64,000 nt of DNA. Origin: Pseudomonas sp. G34. GTDB taxonomy: Bacteria > Pseudomonadota > Gammaproteobacteria > Pseudomonadales > Pseudomonadaceae. The notes below the pieces were generated by a model. The model had not been told where the DNA came from and did not search any database. It was given only the letters and a program-made list of their open reading frames with translations. Shown piece by piece: positions 51,102-59,294 of this stretch. The DNA lies in NCBI RefSeq assembly GCF_031119625.1, contig NZ_JAVHZV010000009.1, positions 372,001 to 436,000 of the forward strand, in the 5' to 3' direction. Positions within the stretch are counted from its first letter, which is position 1; every line of letters begins with the position of its first letter. The position numbers and the translations under genes were made by a program.

Positions 51102-52070
51102 TTACCGGGGCTGCGACGGCTTGCGCTGCTGGGCCGCCTGGAGACTCGCCTGGTCGATGAACGTCAGGTAGTCGGCGGCGCTTTGTTCCGGGCGCTCGAG
51201 TATGGGCGCGTGGCCGCAGTCCTTTATGATCACCACGCTCGCATTCTTGAGCAGCGGTTTCATGGTCTCGATGCTCGACACATCCAGGATTCGGTCCTGG
51301 TCACCCCACAGCAGCAGGGTGGGGGCTTGGATTCTCGGCAGCTCCGGCTCCAGTGGCAGATAACGCTCGCGCAGGTGCTCGAATATTTCTCGCTGATGGC
51401 TGCTGTCGGCCACGGCGCGTTGCGCCAGGTACTGATGCAGGCGCTCGGGAAACTGCGGTGGGGCGACGAACAGCCAGTCGAGCAACTGGTCGAATTGCGG
51501 CTCGCTGTCCACCAGCAACGGATTGTCGCCCTGTTCCTCGAGGCGCTGGAAGAACGCGCTGCGCCGCGGCGCGTTGACCCCGGCATTGGCGATCAGCGCC
51601 AGGCTGCTCACCTGATCGGGGTAGCGGGCCGCGTAGAGCGCGGCGATATGCCCGCCCATGGAGTGGCCGGCCAGGTGCAGGCGGCGGATGCCCAGGGCGT
51701 CGACGAATGCTGCCAGGCGCTCGGTCTGGGTGCCGACGTCATAGCTGCCGTGTGGCCGGTCGCTGGCGCCGAAGCCGGGCAGGTCCACGGCGATCACGCG
51801 ATAGCGTTCGGTCAGCGCCCGGGCAAACCACAGCCAGGTGCTCTTGTCGGCGCCGAAGCCATGCACCAGCAGCACGGTCTCGGCGCCCTGGGGGCCACCT
51901 TCGTAGTAGCTGACCTTGAGGTCGTTGACGTTGACGCTGCGCTCGTGCAGCCCGGCACGCCATTGCTCGATGCCCTGATAGGCACTCAGCTGCGCCGCTG
52001 GCGACAGGTACAGAGCGGCCCCGGTGGCGGCGGCGAGGAGAACGAATGCGGCCAGGATCAATTTCTTCAT
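51102..52070 (-). CDS. Membrane-anchored alpha/beta hydrolase, PlaF-like lipase
   Basis: A 322-residue hydrolase with an N-terminal membrane segment (LILAAFVLLAAATGAALYL) and an alpha/beta core: oxyanion region LLVHGFGADKSTW, nucleophile Ser137 in AGHSMGG, Asp259 in WGDQDRILD and His287 in CGHAPI. The position beside etfA, the anchor and the placing of Ser137 fit PlaF (PA2949) of P. aeruginosa, an inner-membrane phospholipase A that remodels membrane lipids. Substrate is inferred. The C-terminus is a hydrophilic QQRKPSQPR tail. Confidence 0.85.
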   Translation of the reverse strand: MKKLILAAFVLLAAATGAALYLSPAAQLSAYQGIEQWRAGLHERSVNVNDLKVSYYEGGPQGAETVLLVHGFGADKSTWLWFARALTERYRVIAVDLPGFGASDRPHGSYDVGTQTERLAAFVDALGIRRLHLAGHSMGGHIAALYAARYPDQVSSLALIANAGVNAPRRSAFFQRLEEQGDNPLLVDSEPQFDQLLDWLFVAPPQFPERLHQYLAQRAVADSSHQREIFEHLRERYLPLEPELPRIQAPTLLLWGDQDRILDVSSIETMKPLLKNASVVIIKDCGHAPILERPEQSAADYLTFIDQASLQAAQQRKPSQPR

Positions 52071-52168
52071 GCGGCGTCTTATCGCTGATTATCGAGATGG
52101 TATGAGCTAGCATGTCATGAATCTCTGGTCGGTGGACGGCCTGCTGTTTCTGAATCGAGAGTGTGCCA

Positions 52169-52999
52169 ATGGGTGAGCGAGGTTTGGGCTGGGCTGGACT
52201 ATGGGTGTGCGCCGCCATGTTGCTGGCAGGTGGTGCACAGGCCGCCGGCAAGTGCGAGCGGCTGGTCGCCACGGGCAACCCGGAGTATCCGCCATACCTG
52301 TGGCGTGACCCGCAGAATCCGGAGAAGCTGATCGGCGCGACGGTCGATCTGCTCAAGGCGGTGGCCGAGGATCTCGGCGTCGGCATCGAGGTGATCTATG
52401 CCGGGCCCTGGTCGCGCGCCCAGGAAGAGGTGCGCACCGGGCGCGTCGATATGCTGGCCGGCGCCTTTCTGACCGTGCCGCGCCTGGAAACCATGGATTT
52501 TGTGCACCCGGCATTCCTGTCCACGCCGAGCGTGGTGTGGGTGCGCAAGGGTCACGAATTTCCCTACGCCAGCTGGGCCGACCTGCAGGGGCGTACCGGC
52601 GATACCCTGGTCAACAACAGTTTTGGCCAGGCCTTCGATGCCTATGCGCGTGACAACCTCACCCTGGAAGGCGTTTCCAGCCTGAGCCAGGCGTTCCAGA
52701 AGCTGCTGCTCGAGCGTACCGATTACGTGCTCTACGAGCGCTACCCGGGCCAGGCGCTGGCCTCGACCCTGGGGTTGCAGGATGACCTGCAGGTGCTCGA
52801 CCCGCCGGTGTCCAGCGAGGGGCTGCACCTGGCGCTGTCGCACAACTCGGCGTGCAATGACGCCTGGCTGCGCGGACAGCTGGCCAAAAAAATGACAGAA
52901 TTCACCGCCGCCGGCGTGCCGCAAACCCTTCTGCAGCGCAACTTGCAGCGCTGGAAGGAGCAACAGCCCGCACCGGCCGCCAGTGTTCCGAATCAGTAG
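52169..52999 (+). CDS. Periplasmic solute-binding protein family 3-like
   Basis: A 276-residue protein with a signal peptide (AGLWVCAAMLLAGGAQA-A) and the SBP_bac_3 fold: LVATGNPEYPPYLWRD, GATVDLLKAVAEDLGVGIEVIY, EVRTGRVDMLAGAFLTVPRLETMDFVHPAF. No transporter genes are adjacent. Instead it forms an operon with two envelope lipoproteins, so it may be a sensor or envelope protein instead of a transport component. The ATG at 52169 is preferred; a GTG two codons upstream is possible. Confidence 0.82.
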   Translation: MGERGLGWAGLWVCAAMLLAGGAQAAGKCERLVATGNPEYPPYLWRDPQNPEKLIGATVDLLKAVAEDLGVGIEVIYAGPWSRAQEEVRTGRVDMLAGAFLTVPRLETMDFVHPAFLSTPSVVWVRKGHEFPYASWADLQGRTGDTLVNNSFGQAFDAYARDNLTLEGVSSLSQAFQKLLLERTDYVLYERYPGQALASTLGLQDDLQVLDPPVSSEGLHLALSHNSACNDAWLRGQLAKKMTEFTAAGVPQTLLQRNLQRWKEQQPAPAASVPNQ

Positions 53000-53008
53000 G
53001 ACGTACCC

Positions 53009-53362
53009 GTGATCTATCGATATACCAGCGCCGCCCTGGCGCTGCTGTTGCTCCAAGGTTGTGCCAGTGATCCCGCACCAACCGAGCAGATGCGTCTCAC
53101 CGAGCAGGTGGTCGAGCAGGCGCGTACCGTGGCTGCCGGTGAACGCGTTGCCGAGTTGAGCCAGGCCGAAGAAAAACTCGCCCAGGCCCAGGCTGCCATG
53201 GCCGCGGGCGCCTACCGCACGGCTCGCGTGCAGGCCGAACAGGCCGAGCTGGATGCGCGTCTGGCTGAAGCCCGGGTACTGACGCTGCGCAGCCAGGCGC
53301 AATTGACCGAGCTCAATCGCCGTATCGGGCGTTTACGTGACCAGCTGGGAGCCATGCCATGA
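53009..53362 (+). CDS. DUF4398 lipoprotein
   Basis: A 117-residue lipoprotein precursor: MIYRYTSAALALLLLQGC, lipobox cysteine at 18, then an alpha-helical, Ala/Gln/Glu-rich coiled-coil region (ELSQAEEKLAQAQAAMAAGAYRTARVQAEQAELDARLAEARV). GTG start nine bases after the binding-protein stop, and a four-base overlap with the OmpA gene, so the three are one operon. Confidence 0.85.
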   Translation: MIYRYTSAALALLLLQGCASDPAPTEQMRLTEQVVEQARTVAAGERVAELSQAEEKLAQAQAAMAAGAYRTARVQAEQAELDARLAEARVLTLRSQAQLTELNRRIGRLRDQLGAMP

Positions 53363-54168
53363 GCCTTCTGCGTGTTTCCGCGCTGGCCCTGGCTGGGCTG
53401 ACGCTGGCGGGTTGCGCCGGCTTCGGCGCTGAGCACTCGGCCGAACTCGAGGCGGCCCGGGCCAGCTTTCAGGCCGTGAAGGAAGATCCAGAGGTGCTGC
53501 GCAGCGCACCCAAGGACGTGATTCGCGCCGGCGAGTCCCTGGGCCGTGCCGAGCGGCTTGCGGGCTACTGGGGCAGCGGCGACGACGTCGCCCACTATGC
53601 CTACCTGAGCCAGCGCTACAGCGACATCGCCCGCGAGCATGCCAAGCTTGCCCTGGATCAGGAGCGCGCGGCGCGCCTGGAACTGGATCGTCAGCGCCTG
53701 CAATTGGCCTTGCGCGAGGCCAAGCTGATCAGCGTGCAGGAGCAGAATGCCTGGCTGGAAGAGCAGATCGTCAACCTGGCCACGGCGCAAACCGACCGCG
53801 GCCTGGTGATGACCCTCGGTGACGTGCTGTTCGATGCCGGTGAGGCGCGCCTCAAGGCCAGCGCCAACCGCACCGTGCTCAAGTTGGTGCAGTTTCTTCA
53901 GCTCAACCCGCGGCGCACCGTGCGTATCGAGGGCTACAGCGACAGCAGCGGCAAGCGTGAAGAAAACCTGGCGCTGTCCAGGGCGCGGGCGCAGACCGTC
54001 GCCGATGCGCTGACCGACCTGGGCATCGATGCCAAGCGTATCGAGGTGCAGGGGTTCGGCGAAAGTTTCCCGGTGGCGGAAAACGCTTCGGCCAAGGGCC
54101 GGGCGCAGAATCGCCGCGTGGAGATTCTGTTCTCCGATGAGCAGGGGCGCCTGGGCGCCACGCGCTGA
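53359..54168 (+). CDS. OmpA-family outer-membrane lipoprotein
   Basis: 269 residues. Signal peptide LLRVSALALAGLTLAGC with lipobox cysteine, a helical DUF4398-like middle region (ARASFQAVKEDPEVLRSAPKDVIRAGESLGRAE and HAKLALDQERAARLELDRQRLQLALREAKL), then an OmpA peptidoglycan-binding domain with VRIEGYSDSSGKREENLALSRARAQTVADAL and GRAQNRRVEILF. Probably links outer membrane to peptidoglycan. It ends the operon, with a terminator after it. Confidence 0.9.
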   Translation: MSLLRVSALALAGLTLAGCAGFGAEHSAELEAARASFQAVKEDPEVLRSAPKDVIRAGESLGRAERLAGYWGSGDDVAHYAYLSQRYSDIAREHAKLALDQERAARLELDRQRLQLALREAKLISVQEQNAWLEEQIVNLATAQTDRGLVMTLGDVLFDAGEARLKASANRTVLKLVQFLQLNPRRTVRIEGYSDSSGKREENLALSRARAQTVADALTDLGIDAKRIEVQGFGESFPVAENASAKGRAQNRRVEILFSDEQGRLGATR

Positions 54169-54181
54169 GTCAGTTGCCGCG

Positions 54182-54218
54182 AAACCCCGCCACTGGATAA
54201 CAGGGCGGGGTTTTTTAT
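54182..54218 (+). terminator. Rho-independent terminator after the OmpA gene
   Basis: AACCCCGCC pairs with GGCGGGGTT across a loop of about 12 bases, then a run of T residues. Confidence 0.9.
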
Positions 54219-54256
54219 TGCCTGTGAAATGAGTGTATCGTCCAGATATTTCAGCG

Positions 54257-54306
54257 CTGTACCGGTACAGAAACATTTGCTTGGGGTACTGTTATGGTTC
54301 AGTACC
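54257..54306. promoter_or_regulatory. Palindromic operator cluster upstream of the MocR regulator
   Basis: CTGTACCGGTACAG (54257-54270) is a perfect 14-bp palindrome. GGTACTG (54285-54291) and CAGTACC (54300-54306) are an inverted pair of nearly the same half-site. All four half-sites lie within 65 bp of the regulator's ATG, a position typical of autoregulation. Confidence 0.55.
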
Positions 54307-54320
54307 GGGAAGAGACTGCC

Positions 54321-55751
54321 ATGACCAATCTGTTGCTTTACCAGCGTATCGCTCAACAGCTGGCGGATGATATCCGTCGTGGCGTCTATCAGCCCGGCGA
54401 GCGGGTGCCCTCGGTGCGCAAGATGAGCGCGCAGCTCAGCGTCAGCCATGCCACGGTGCTGCAGGCTTACGCCAACCTCGAGGATCTCGGGCTGATCCGC
54501 GCCCGCCCGCAGTCCGGCTTCTACGTGCACCAGACACCAGCGCTGACCGCCGATACGCCGGACATCGCCCGGGTCGAGCGGCCTGGCCTGGTGACGCGCA
54601 GCAGCATCATCAACCAGGTGCTCGGCGAAGCGCGCCGTGAAGGCGTGTTCCCGCTCGGTGCCGCGGTGCCTCACGTCGACTACCTGCCGGTGCGTGCGCT
54701 GCACCAGCAGTTGGCCAAGGTCACCCGCTTCCAGAGCCCGCGGGCGTTCAGCTACATGTTCAGCCCCGGCTTCGAGCCGCTGCGCCGGCAGGTGGCGATT
54801 CGCATGCGCGATGCCGGTGTGCTGGTCGACCCTTCCGACGTGGTGATCACCCACGGTTGCGTCGATGCCCTGCAGATGAGCCTGCGGGTGCTGACCCGGC
54901 CGGGCGACCTGATCGCCACCGAGTCGCCGACCTACTACGGCTTGCTGCAGCTGGCCGATCTGCTGGGCCTCAAGGTCATCGAGATTCCCAGCGATCCGAC
55001 CACCGGGATCAGTGTCGAGGCGTTGCAACTGGCGGCCAGCCAGTGGCCGATCAAGGCGTTGGTGCTGACCGCACGGCTGAGCAACCCGCTGGGCGGCACC
55101 ATTCCCGAGGCTCGGCAGAAGCAGCTGCTGCGCCTGGCCAGCGATTTCGATATGCAGATCATCGAGGACGATATCTACGGCGAGCTGATGTTCGAGCAGG
55201 GCCGTACCAAGGCGCTCAAGGCCGGCGACCTGGAAGGGCGCGTGGTGTATTGCTCGAGCTTCTCGAAAACCCTGTCACCCGGCGTGCGGATCGGCTGGAT
55301 CATCGCCGGCAAGTACCAGGACGAGGTGCAGCGCCTGCAGATGTTCACCACCCATTCGGCGTGCAGCGTTACCCAGATGGCCGTTGCCGCGTACCTGGAG
55401 AACGGCGGCTATGACCGTCACCTGCGGCACATCCGCCAGGAGTACCGCAAGAACCTCAGTGCCTTCCAGCTGGCCATCCAGCAGTATTTCCCCGAAGGCA
55501 CGCAGATCACCCGGCCCACCGGTGGTTTCATCCTCTGGGTCAGCCTGCCGGCGCGGGTCAATACCAAGGACCTGCACGTCAGCGCCTTGCAGCAGGGCAT
55601 CAGCATCGCCCCGGGGCTGATCTTCAGCAACACCGAGCAGTTCAACCACTGCGTGCGCATCAACTGCGGTATCCCGTGGAATCGCGAGGCGGAGCGGGCG
55701 CTGATGACCCTGGGCATGCTGGCTACCCAACTGTGCCAGGAAGCGAGCTGA
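54321..55751 (+). CDS. MocR-type regulator: GntR helix-turn-helix fused to class I aminotransferase domain
   Basis: 476 residues. The N-terminal winged helix is LADDIRRGVYQPGERVPSVRKMSAQLSVSHATVLQAYANLEDLGLIRARPQSGFYVH. A full fold-type I aminotransferase domain follows, with Lys316 in SSFSKTLSPGVRIGW as the PLP-binding lysine. Such proteins use PLP as effector and regulate genes for pyridoxine, amines or amino acids. Start at ATG 54321 is chosen because an upstream ATG (54294) would place the N-terminus inside the operator. No obvious divergent target gene; the target may be itself or distant. Confidence 0.9.
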   Translation: MTNLLLYQRIAQQLADDIRRGVYQPGERVPSVRKMSAQLSVSHATVLQAYANLEDLGLIRARPQSGFYVHQTPALTADTPDIARVERPGLVTRSSIINQVLGEARREGVFPLGAAVPHVDYLPVRALHQQLAKVTRFQSPRAFSYMFSPGFEPLRRQVAIRMRDAGVLVDPSDVVITHGCVDALQMSLRVLTRPGDLIATESPTYYGLLQLADLLGLKVIEIPSDPTTGISVEALQLAASQWPIKALVLTARLSNPLGGTIPEARQKQLLRLASDFDMQIIEDDIYGELMFEQGRTKALKAGDLEGRVVYCSSFSKTLSPGVRIGWIIAGKYQDEVQRLQMFTTHSACSVTQMAVAAYLENGGYDRHLRHIRQEYRKNLSAFQLAIQQYFPEGTQITRPTGGFILWVSLPARVNTKDLHVSALQQGISIAPGLIFSNTEQFNHCVRINCGIPWNREAERALMTLGMLATQLCQEAS

Positions 55752-55803
55752 AGCAGCAGATAGTCGCGTAGCGTTAACCCGAATGGCCGCCCACCTGCGT
55801 CTA

Positions 55804-55830
55804 CTGGATCGAAGCGCTCTTTCGATCCAG
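55804..55830 (+). promoter_or_regulatory. Perfect hairpin covering the VWA gene ribosome-binding site
   Basis: CTGGATCGAA (55804-55813) and TTCGATCCAG (55821-55830) form a 10-bp stem with a 7-base loop. The last bases of the stem belong to the CCAGGAG ribosome-binding site of the following gene, so the stem would partly hide it. No T tract follows, so it is not a terminator. Confidence 0.6.
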
Positions 55831-55840
55831 GAGAAGCACC

Positions 55841-57502
55841 ATGAACAGTCGTTCCCCTATCTTGTTGTGCGGCATTGCCGGTGGCGTCGCGTTGGCCCTG
55901 GCCGGCTGCCGGGTCAGCCAGGAGCCGTCGCTTGACTCGCCGTCAGCCGAGTCGGCGGCGAGCGTCCAATCCCTGCCGGCCGGCCCGGCCATCGTGCCTG
56001 CACCGCTGATGACGCGCATGGCCGCGCCGGCCGCCCGCGAGCGCTGGCCAGCGCCGCCGGCAGCGGCCAGTCGCGAACAGTATCAGCGCCTGGCAGCCAA
56101 CCCCGTGCAATCGGTTGCCGAGGCGCCGGTGTCGACCTTCAGCATCGACGTCGACACCGGCAGCTACGCCAACGTACGCCGTTTCCTCAACGAGGGGCGC
56201 TTGCCACCCGCCGAGGCGGTAAGGCTGGAGGAGCTGGTCAACTACTTCCCCTACGCCTATCCCTTGCCCACCGGCAATGCGCCATTCGGGGTCGGCACCG
56301 AGCTGGCTGTAACACCCTGGAATGCGCAGAGCCGCCTGCTGCGCGTCGCCATAAAAGCCTCCGACATGCAGGTTGCCCAGTTGCCGGCCGCCAACCTGGT
56401 CTTTCTGGTCGATGTGTCCGGCTCCATGGATCGCCCCGACGGTCTGCCATTGGTGCAGAGTACCCTGAAGCTGCTGGTCGATCAGTTGCGTGCCCAGGAT
56501 CGCGTCTCGCTGGTGGTCTACGCCGGTGACGCCAGCGTGCTGCTGGAGCCGACCTCTGGCTCCCGCAAGGCGGCTATCCGCGCGGCTATCGAGCAGCTGC
56601 GCGCTGGCGGTTCGACGGCGGGCGAGTCGGGCATTCAGCTGGCTTACCAACAGGCCCGGAAAGGCTTTGTCAAAGGCGGCATCAATCGCATCCTGCTGGC
56701 CACCGATGGCGACTTCAACGTCGGAGTCAGCGACTTCGAGAGCCTCAAGGCACTGGCTGCCGACAAGCGCAAGAGCGGTATCTCGCTGACCACCCTGGGC
56801 TTTGGTACCGGCAACTACAACGAGCAGTTGATGGAGCAGCTGGCCGACGCGGGCGACGGCAACTACGCCTATATCGACAACCTGCGCGAGGCGCGCAAGG
56901 TGTTGGTCGAGCAGCTCAGTTCGACCCTGGCCACGGTGGCCCGGGACGTGAAGATTCAGGTCGAGTTCAATCCGGCGAAGGTCAGCGAATACCGCCTGCT
57001 CGGCTACGAGAATCGCGCCCTGCAGCGCGAAGACTTCAGCAACGACAAGGTCGATGCGGGCGATATCGGCGCCGGCCACAGCGTGACCGCGCTGTACGAG
57101 GTCGTGCCGGTCGGCAACCAGGGGTGGCTGGAGCCGCTGCGCTATCGGCAAGCGGCGCAAACGCCTGCAGGCGACAGCGAACTGGCCTGGCTGCGCATCC
57201 GTTACAAGACGCCCGAGCAGAACAGCAGTCGTCTGCTGGAAACCGCCATTCAGGCGCCGGCGTCTTATGCGCCAGTCAGCAACGCCAGCGAGGACCTGCG
57301 CTTCGCCGCCGCCGTCGCGGCGTTCGCCCAGCAACTGGGCGGTGGCCGTTACACCGGCGGCTTCGACTGGGCGGCTACCGCCGCGCTGGCGCGGGGCAGT
57401 CGTGGCGATGACCCATTCGGCCTGCGCAACGAGTTCGTGCAACTGGTGGAACTGGCGCAAAGCCTGCAAACTGGCGACTCCCGCACCTCTGGAGCCGAGT
57501 GA
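55841..57502 (+). CDS. VWA-domain lipoprotein (YfbK type)
   Basis: A 553-residue precursor: signal peptide ending ALALAGC (lipobox), a Pro/Ala-rich linker, the von Willebrand N-terminal domain (VSTFSIDVDTGSYANVRRFLNEGRLPPAEAVRLEELVNYFPY), a VWA domain whose MIDAS is intact (FLVDVSGSMD, DxSxS at 191-195) and a C-terminal DUF3520 region. Domain order equals E. coli YfbK. The stop overlaps the sigma factor start by four bases, so the envelope protein is made with an ECF sigma system. Confidence 0.9.
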   Translation: MNSRSPILLCGIAGGVALALAGCRVSQEPSLDSPSAESAASVQSLPAGPAIVPAPLMTRMAAPAARERWPAPPAAASREQYQRLAANPVQSVAEAPVSTFSIDVDTGSYANVRRFLNEGRLPPAEAVRLEELVNYFPYAYPLPTGNAPFGVGTELAVTPWNAQSRLLRVAIKASDMQVAQLPAANLVFLVDVSGSMDRPDGLPLVQSTLKLLVDQLRAQDRVSLVVYAGDASVLLEPTSGSRKAAIRAAIEQLRAGGSTAGESGIQLAYQQARKGFVKGGINRILLATDGDFNVGVSDFESLKALAADKRKSGISLTTLGFGTGNYNEQLMEQLADAGDGNYAYIDNLREARKVLVEQLSSTLATVARDVKIQVEFNPAKVSEYRLLGYENRALQREDFSNDKVDAGDIGAGHSVTALYEVVPVGNQGWLEPLRYRQAAQTPAGDSELAWLRIRYKTPEQNSSRLLETAIQAPASYAPVSNASEDLRFAAAVAAFAQQLGGGRYTGGFDWAATAALARGSRGDDPFGLRNEFVQLVELAQSLQTGDSRTSGAE

Positions 57503-58092
57503 GTGTGACTGTCCAACCGCCCAGCGCCGAGCCCGGCGACGCCGACCTGCTGCGTCGCTACCGGGCTGGCGACGCCGCCGCCTTCACGCAACTCTACGAG
57601 CGCCATCGCCTGGGGTTGTTTCGCTTCCTGATCGGCTTGTGCGGCGATCAGGCGATCGCCGAGGAGGTGTTCCAGGAAACCTGGATGAGCCTGATCCGTA
57701 GCGAGTCGTTGCAGCGTGAAGCGGCGGTGCTGTTCAAGACCTGGCTTTATCAGATCGCGCGCAATCGCCTCATCGACCACTGGCGCAAGCAGGGCAAGCG
57801 CCAGCAACGCGAAGAGGTGTTCGACGAGCAACTGCATGACCAGGCCATGGCCGAGCCGGATCCCGAGCGGCAGCTCAGCCTCAGCCAGGATCAGGCGCGC
57901 CTGCAGGCGGCGCTCGCCGACTTGCCGGCCGAGCAGCGCGAGGTATTCCTGCTGCGCGCCCATGGCGACCTGGAGTTGCACGAGATTGCCGAGCTGACCC
58001 GCACGTCGGCAGAAACGGTAAAAAGCCGCCTGCGTTATGCGCTGCAGAAAATGCGCCGCCTGCTCAGCACGGCCGAAGAGGTAGCACCATGA
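57499..58092 (+). CDS. ECF-type RNA polymerase sigma factor
   Basis: 197 residues with sigma region 2 (FTQLYERHRLGLFRFLIGLCGDQAIAEEVFQETWMSLIR, FKTWLYQIARNRLIDHWRK) and region 4 (LADLPAEQREVFLLRAHGDLELHEIAELTRTSAETVKSRLRYALQKMRRLL). GTG start overlaps the VWA stop, and the stop overlaps the next gene, so the three are translationally coupled. The target promoter sequence cannot be read from this locus. Confidence 0.92.
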   Translation: MSVTVQPPSAEPGDADLLRRYRAGDAAAFTQLYERHRLGLFRFLIGLCGDQAIAEEVFQETWMSLIRSESLQREAAVLFKTWLYQIARNRLIDHWRKQGKRQQREEVFDEQLHDQAMAEPDPERQLSLSQDQARLQAALADLPAEQREVFLLRAHGDLELHEIAELTRTSAETVKSRLRYALQKMRRLLSTAEEVAP

Positions 58093-58646
58093 ATGATCAC
58101 GACGACGAGCCTGTGCTGCGCCATATCCGTGAGCACAGCCGCGAGCAGCCGGGGCCGGCGCTGGACGCGCGAATCCTGGCCGCTGCTGGCGAGGCGGCCG
58201 CGGCCAGGCGCCGTCAGTCGCAGGGTTTCTGGCCGCGGCTGCGCCACGCCCTGGCGGCTGCCTCGGCGCGTGGCCGCTGGTCAGCGGCCTTTGGCTGCCT
58301 GGCGCTGCTCGGCGTTGGGCTCGGCTTGAGCCTGCACACGCTGGAACAGCCGCCGACCCGCTACGATGCCCCGGCCGCTGCGATGCAGCGCCAGGCGCCC
58401 ATGGCCGTGCAGGCGCCTGCCAGCCCGGCACCGATGGCCGAGATGAGCGAGGCGCCCCGGGTCATGGCACGCATGGCGGCGAAGGCCGCGCCGCCGCCAG
58501 CGGAGGTGCTGGCCGCACTGCGCGAAATTGCCGAGCTGCGTGCACGTGGCGAGGCAAGGCAGGCCCAGCAACGGATCGAACGCCTGCAGGCAGAGCACCC
58601 GGAGCTGGACGTCGAGGCACAGCTGCGCCGTCTGCCCGAGCGCTGA
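58089..58646 (+). CDS. Single-pass membrane protein, probable anti-sigma factor
   Basis: 185 residues, placed as anti-sigma factors are, directly after the sigma gene with a four-base overlap. An N-terminal cytoplasmic part of about 60 residues, one membrane helix (AAFGCLALLGVGLGLSL, about 66-83) and an Ala/Pro/Met-rich periplasmic part ending in a helical ELRARGEARQAQQRIERLQAEHPELD segment. It lacks the zinc HxxxCxxC motif of common anti-sigma domains, so assignment rests on context and topology. Confidence 0.7.
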   Translation: MNDHDDEPVLRHIREHSREQPGPALDARILAAAGEAAAARRRQSQGFWPRLRHALAAASARGRWSAAFGCLALLGVGLGLSLHTLEQPPTRYDAPAAAMQRQAPMAVQAPASPAPMAEMSEAPRVMARMAAKAAPPPAEVLAALREIAELRARGEARQAQQRIERLQAEHPELDVEAQLRRLPER

Positions 58647-58755
58647 CGGCGCCTGGACGACGGGCGGCACTGCCATTCGGCAGACTGGCTGGCGTTCTCG
58701 CCCAGTCGTTTTAGAATGGGGAACTACCGTTACCCAAACCGATGCGAGGATTTCG

Positions 58756-59280
58756 ATGCGCTATCTGTTGTTGCCGCTGTGTCTTGCCGTGCTGCTCAGT
58801 GCCTGTGGCTCCGATGAGCAGGGCAAGGATGTGCCGCGCAAGAACAGTGAGCCGGCAGTCGCCGTCGAGCCCGCCAAGCCGGCCCCGCAACCTGAGCCGC
58901 CAGCCGCCCAGGCCGAGGCGCCGGCTGCCCAGCCAGAGGCCGTCGAGCCCAAGCCGCAAGCCGCACAGAAATCCCTGCCCGCCGAGCCGAAGAAGGCCGC
59001 CCAGCGTGCCAAGCCCGAGAAGGCCCAGGGCAAAGTGGCGCAAACGCCACCCAAGACCAAGCTGGATCTCAGCCTGCCGCCAGAGCTGGCTGCCGCCCTG
59101 GACGCCGAAGACAAGGCCGCGACCGATGGTGCGCCGCCGATCCTGCCGTCGTTCTTCGAGGCGCCCAAGTCCTCGCTCAACCCCTTCCAGGTCAGCGGCA
59201 AGCTGCTGACTGGCGAACTGGGCTCCGAATACTGGAACGCCGTCGAAGGCGCCGAGCTGCAGTTCGAGTTCCGCCGCTAG
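58756..59280 (+). CDS. Proline/alanine-rich lipoprotein
   Basis: A 174-residue precursor: MRYLLLPLCLAVLLSAC gives a lipobox cysteine at 17. A low-complexity Pro/Ala/Glu/Lys stretch of about 90 residues (PAPQPEPPAAQAEAPAAQPE) resembles periplasm-spanning linkers, and a compact C-terminal region follows (PPILPSFFEAPKSSLNPFQVSGKLLTGELGSEYWNAVEGAELQFEFRR). Start at ATG 58756 has GAGGA upstream. Function is not recognised. Confidence 0.75.
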   Translation: MRYLLLPLCLAVLLSACGSDEQGKDVPRKNSEPAVAVEPAKPAPQPEPPAAQAEAPAAQPEAVEPKPQAAQKSLPAEPKKAAQRAKPEKAQGKVAQTPPKTKLDLSLPPELAAALDAEDKAATDGAPPILPSFFEAPKSSLNPFQVSGKLLTGELGSEYWNAVEGAELQFEFRR

Positions 59281-59294
59281 CTGTTTGCTAGCGC

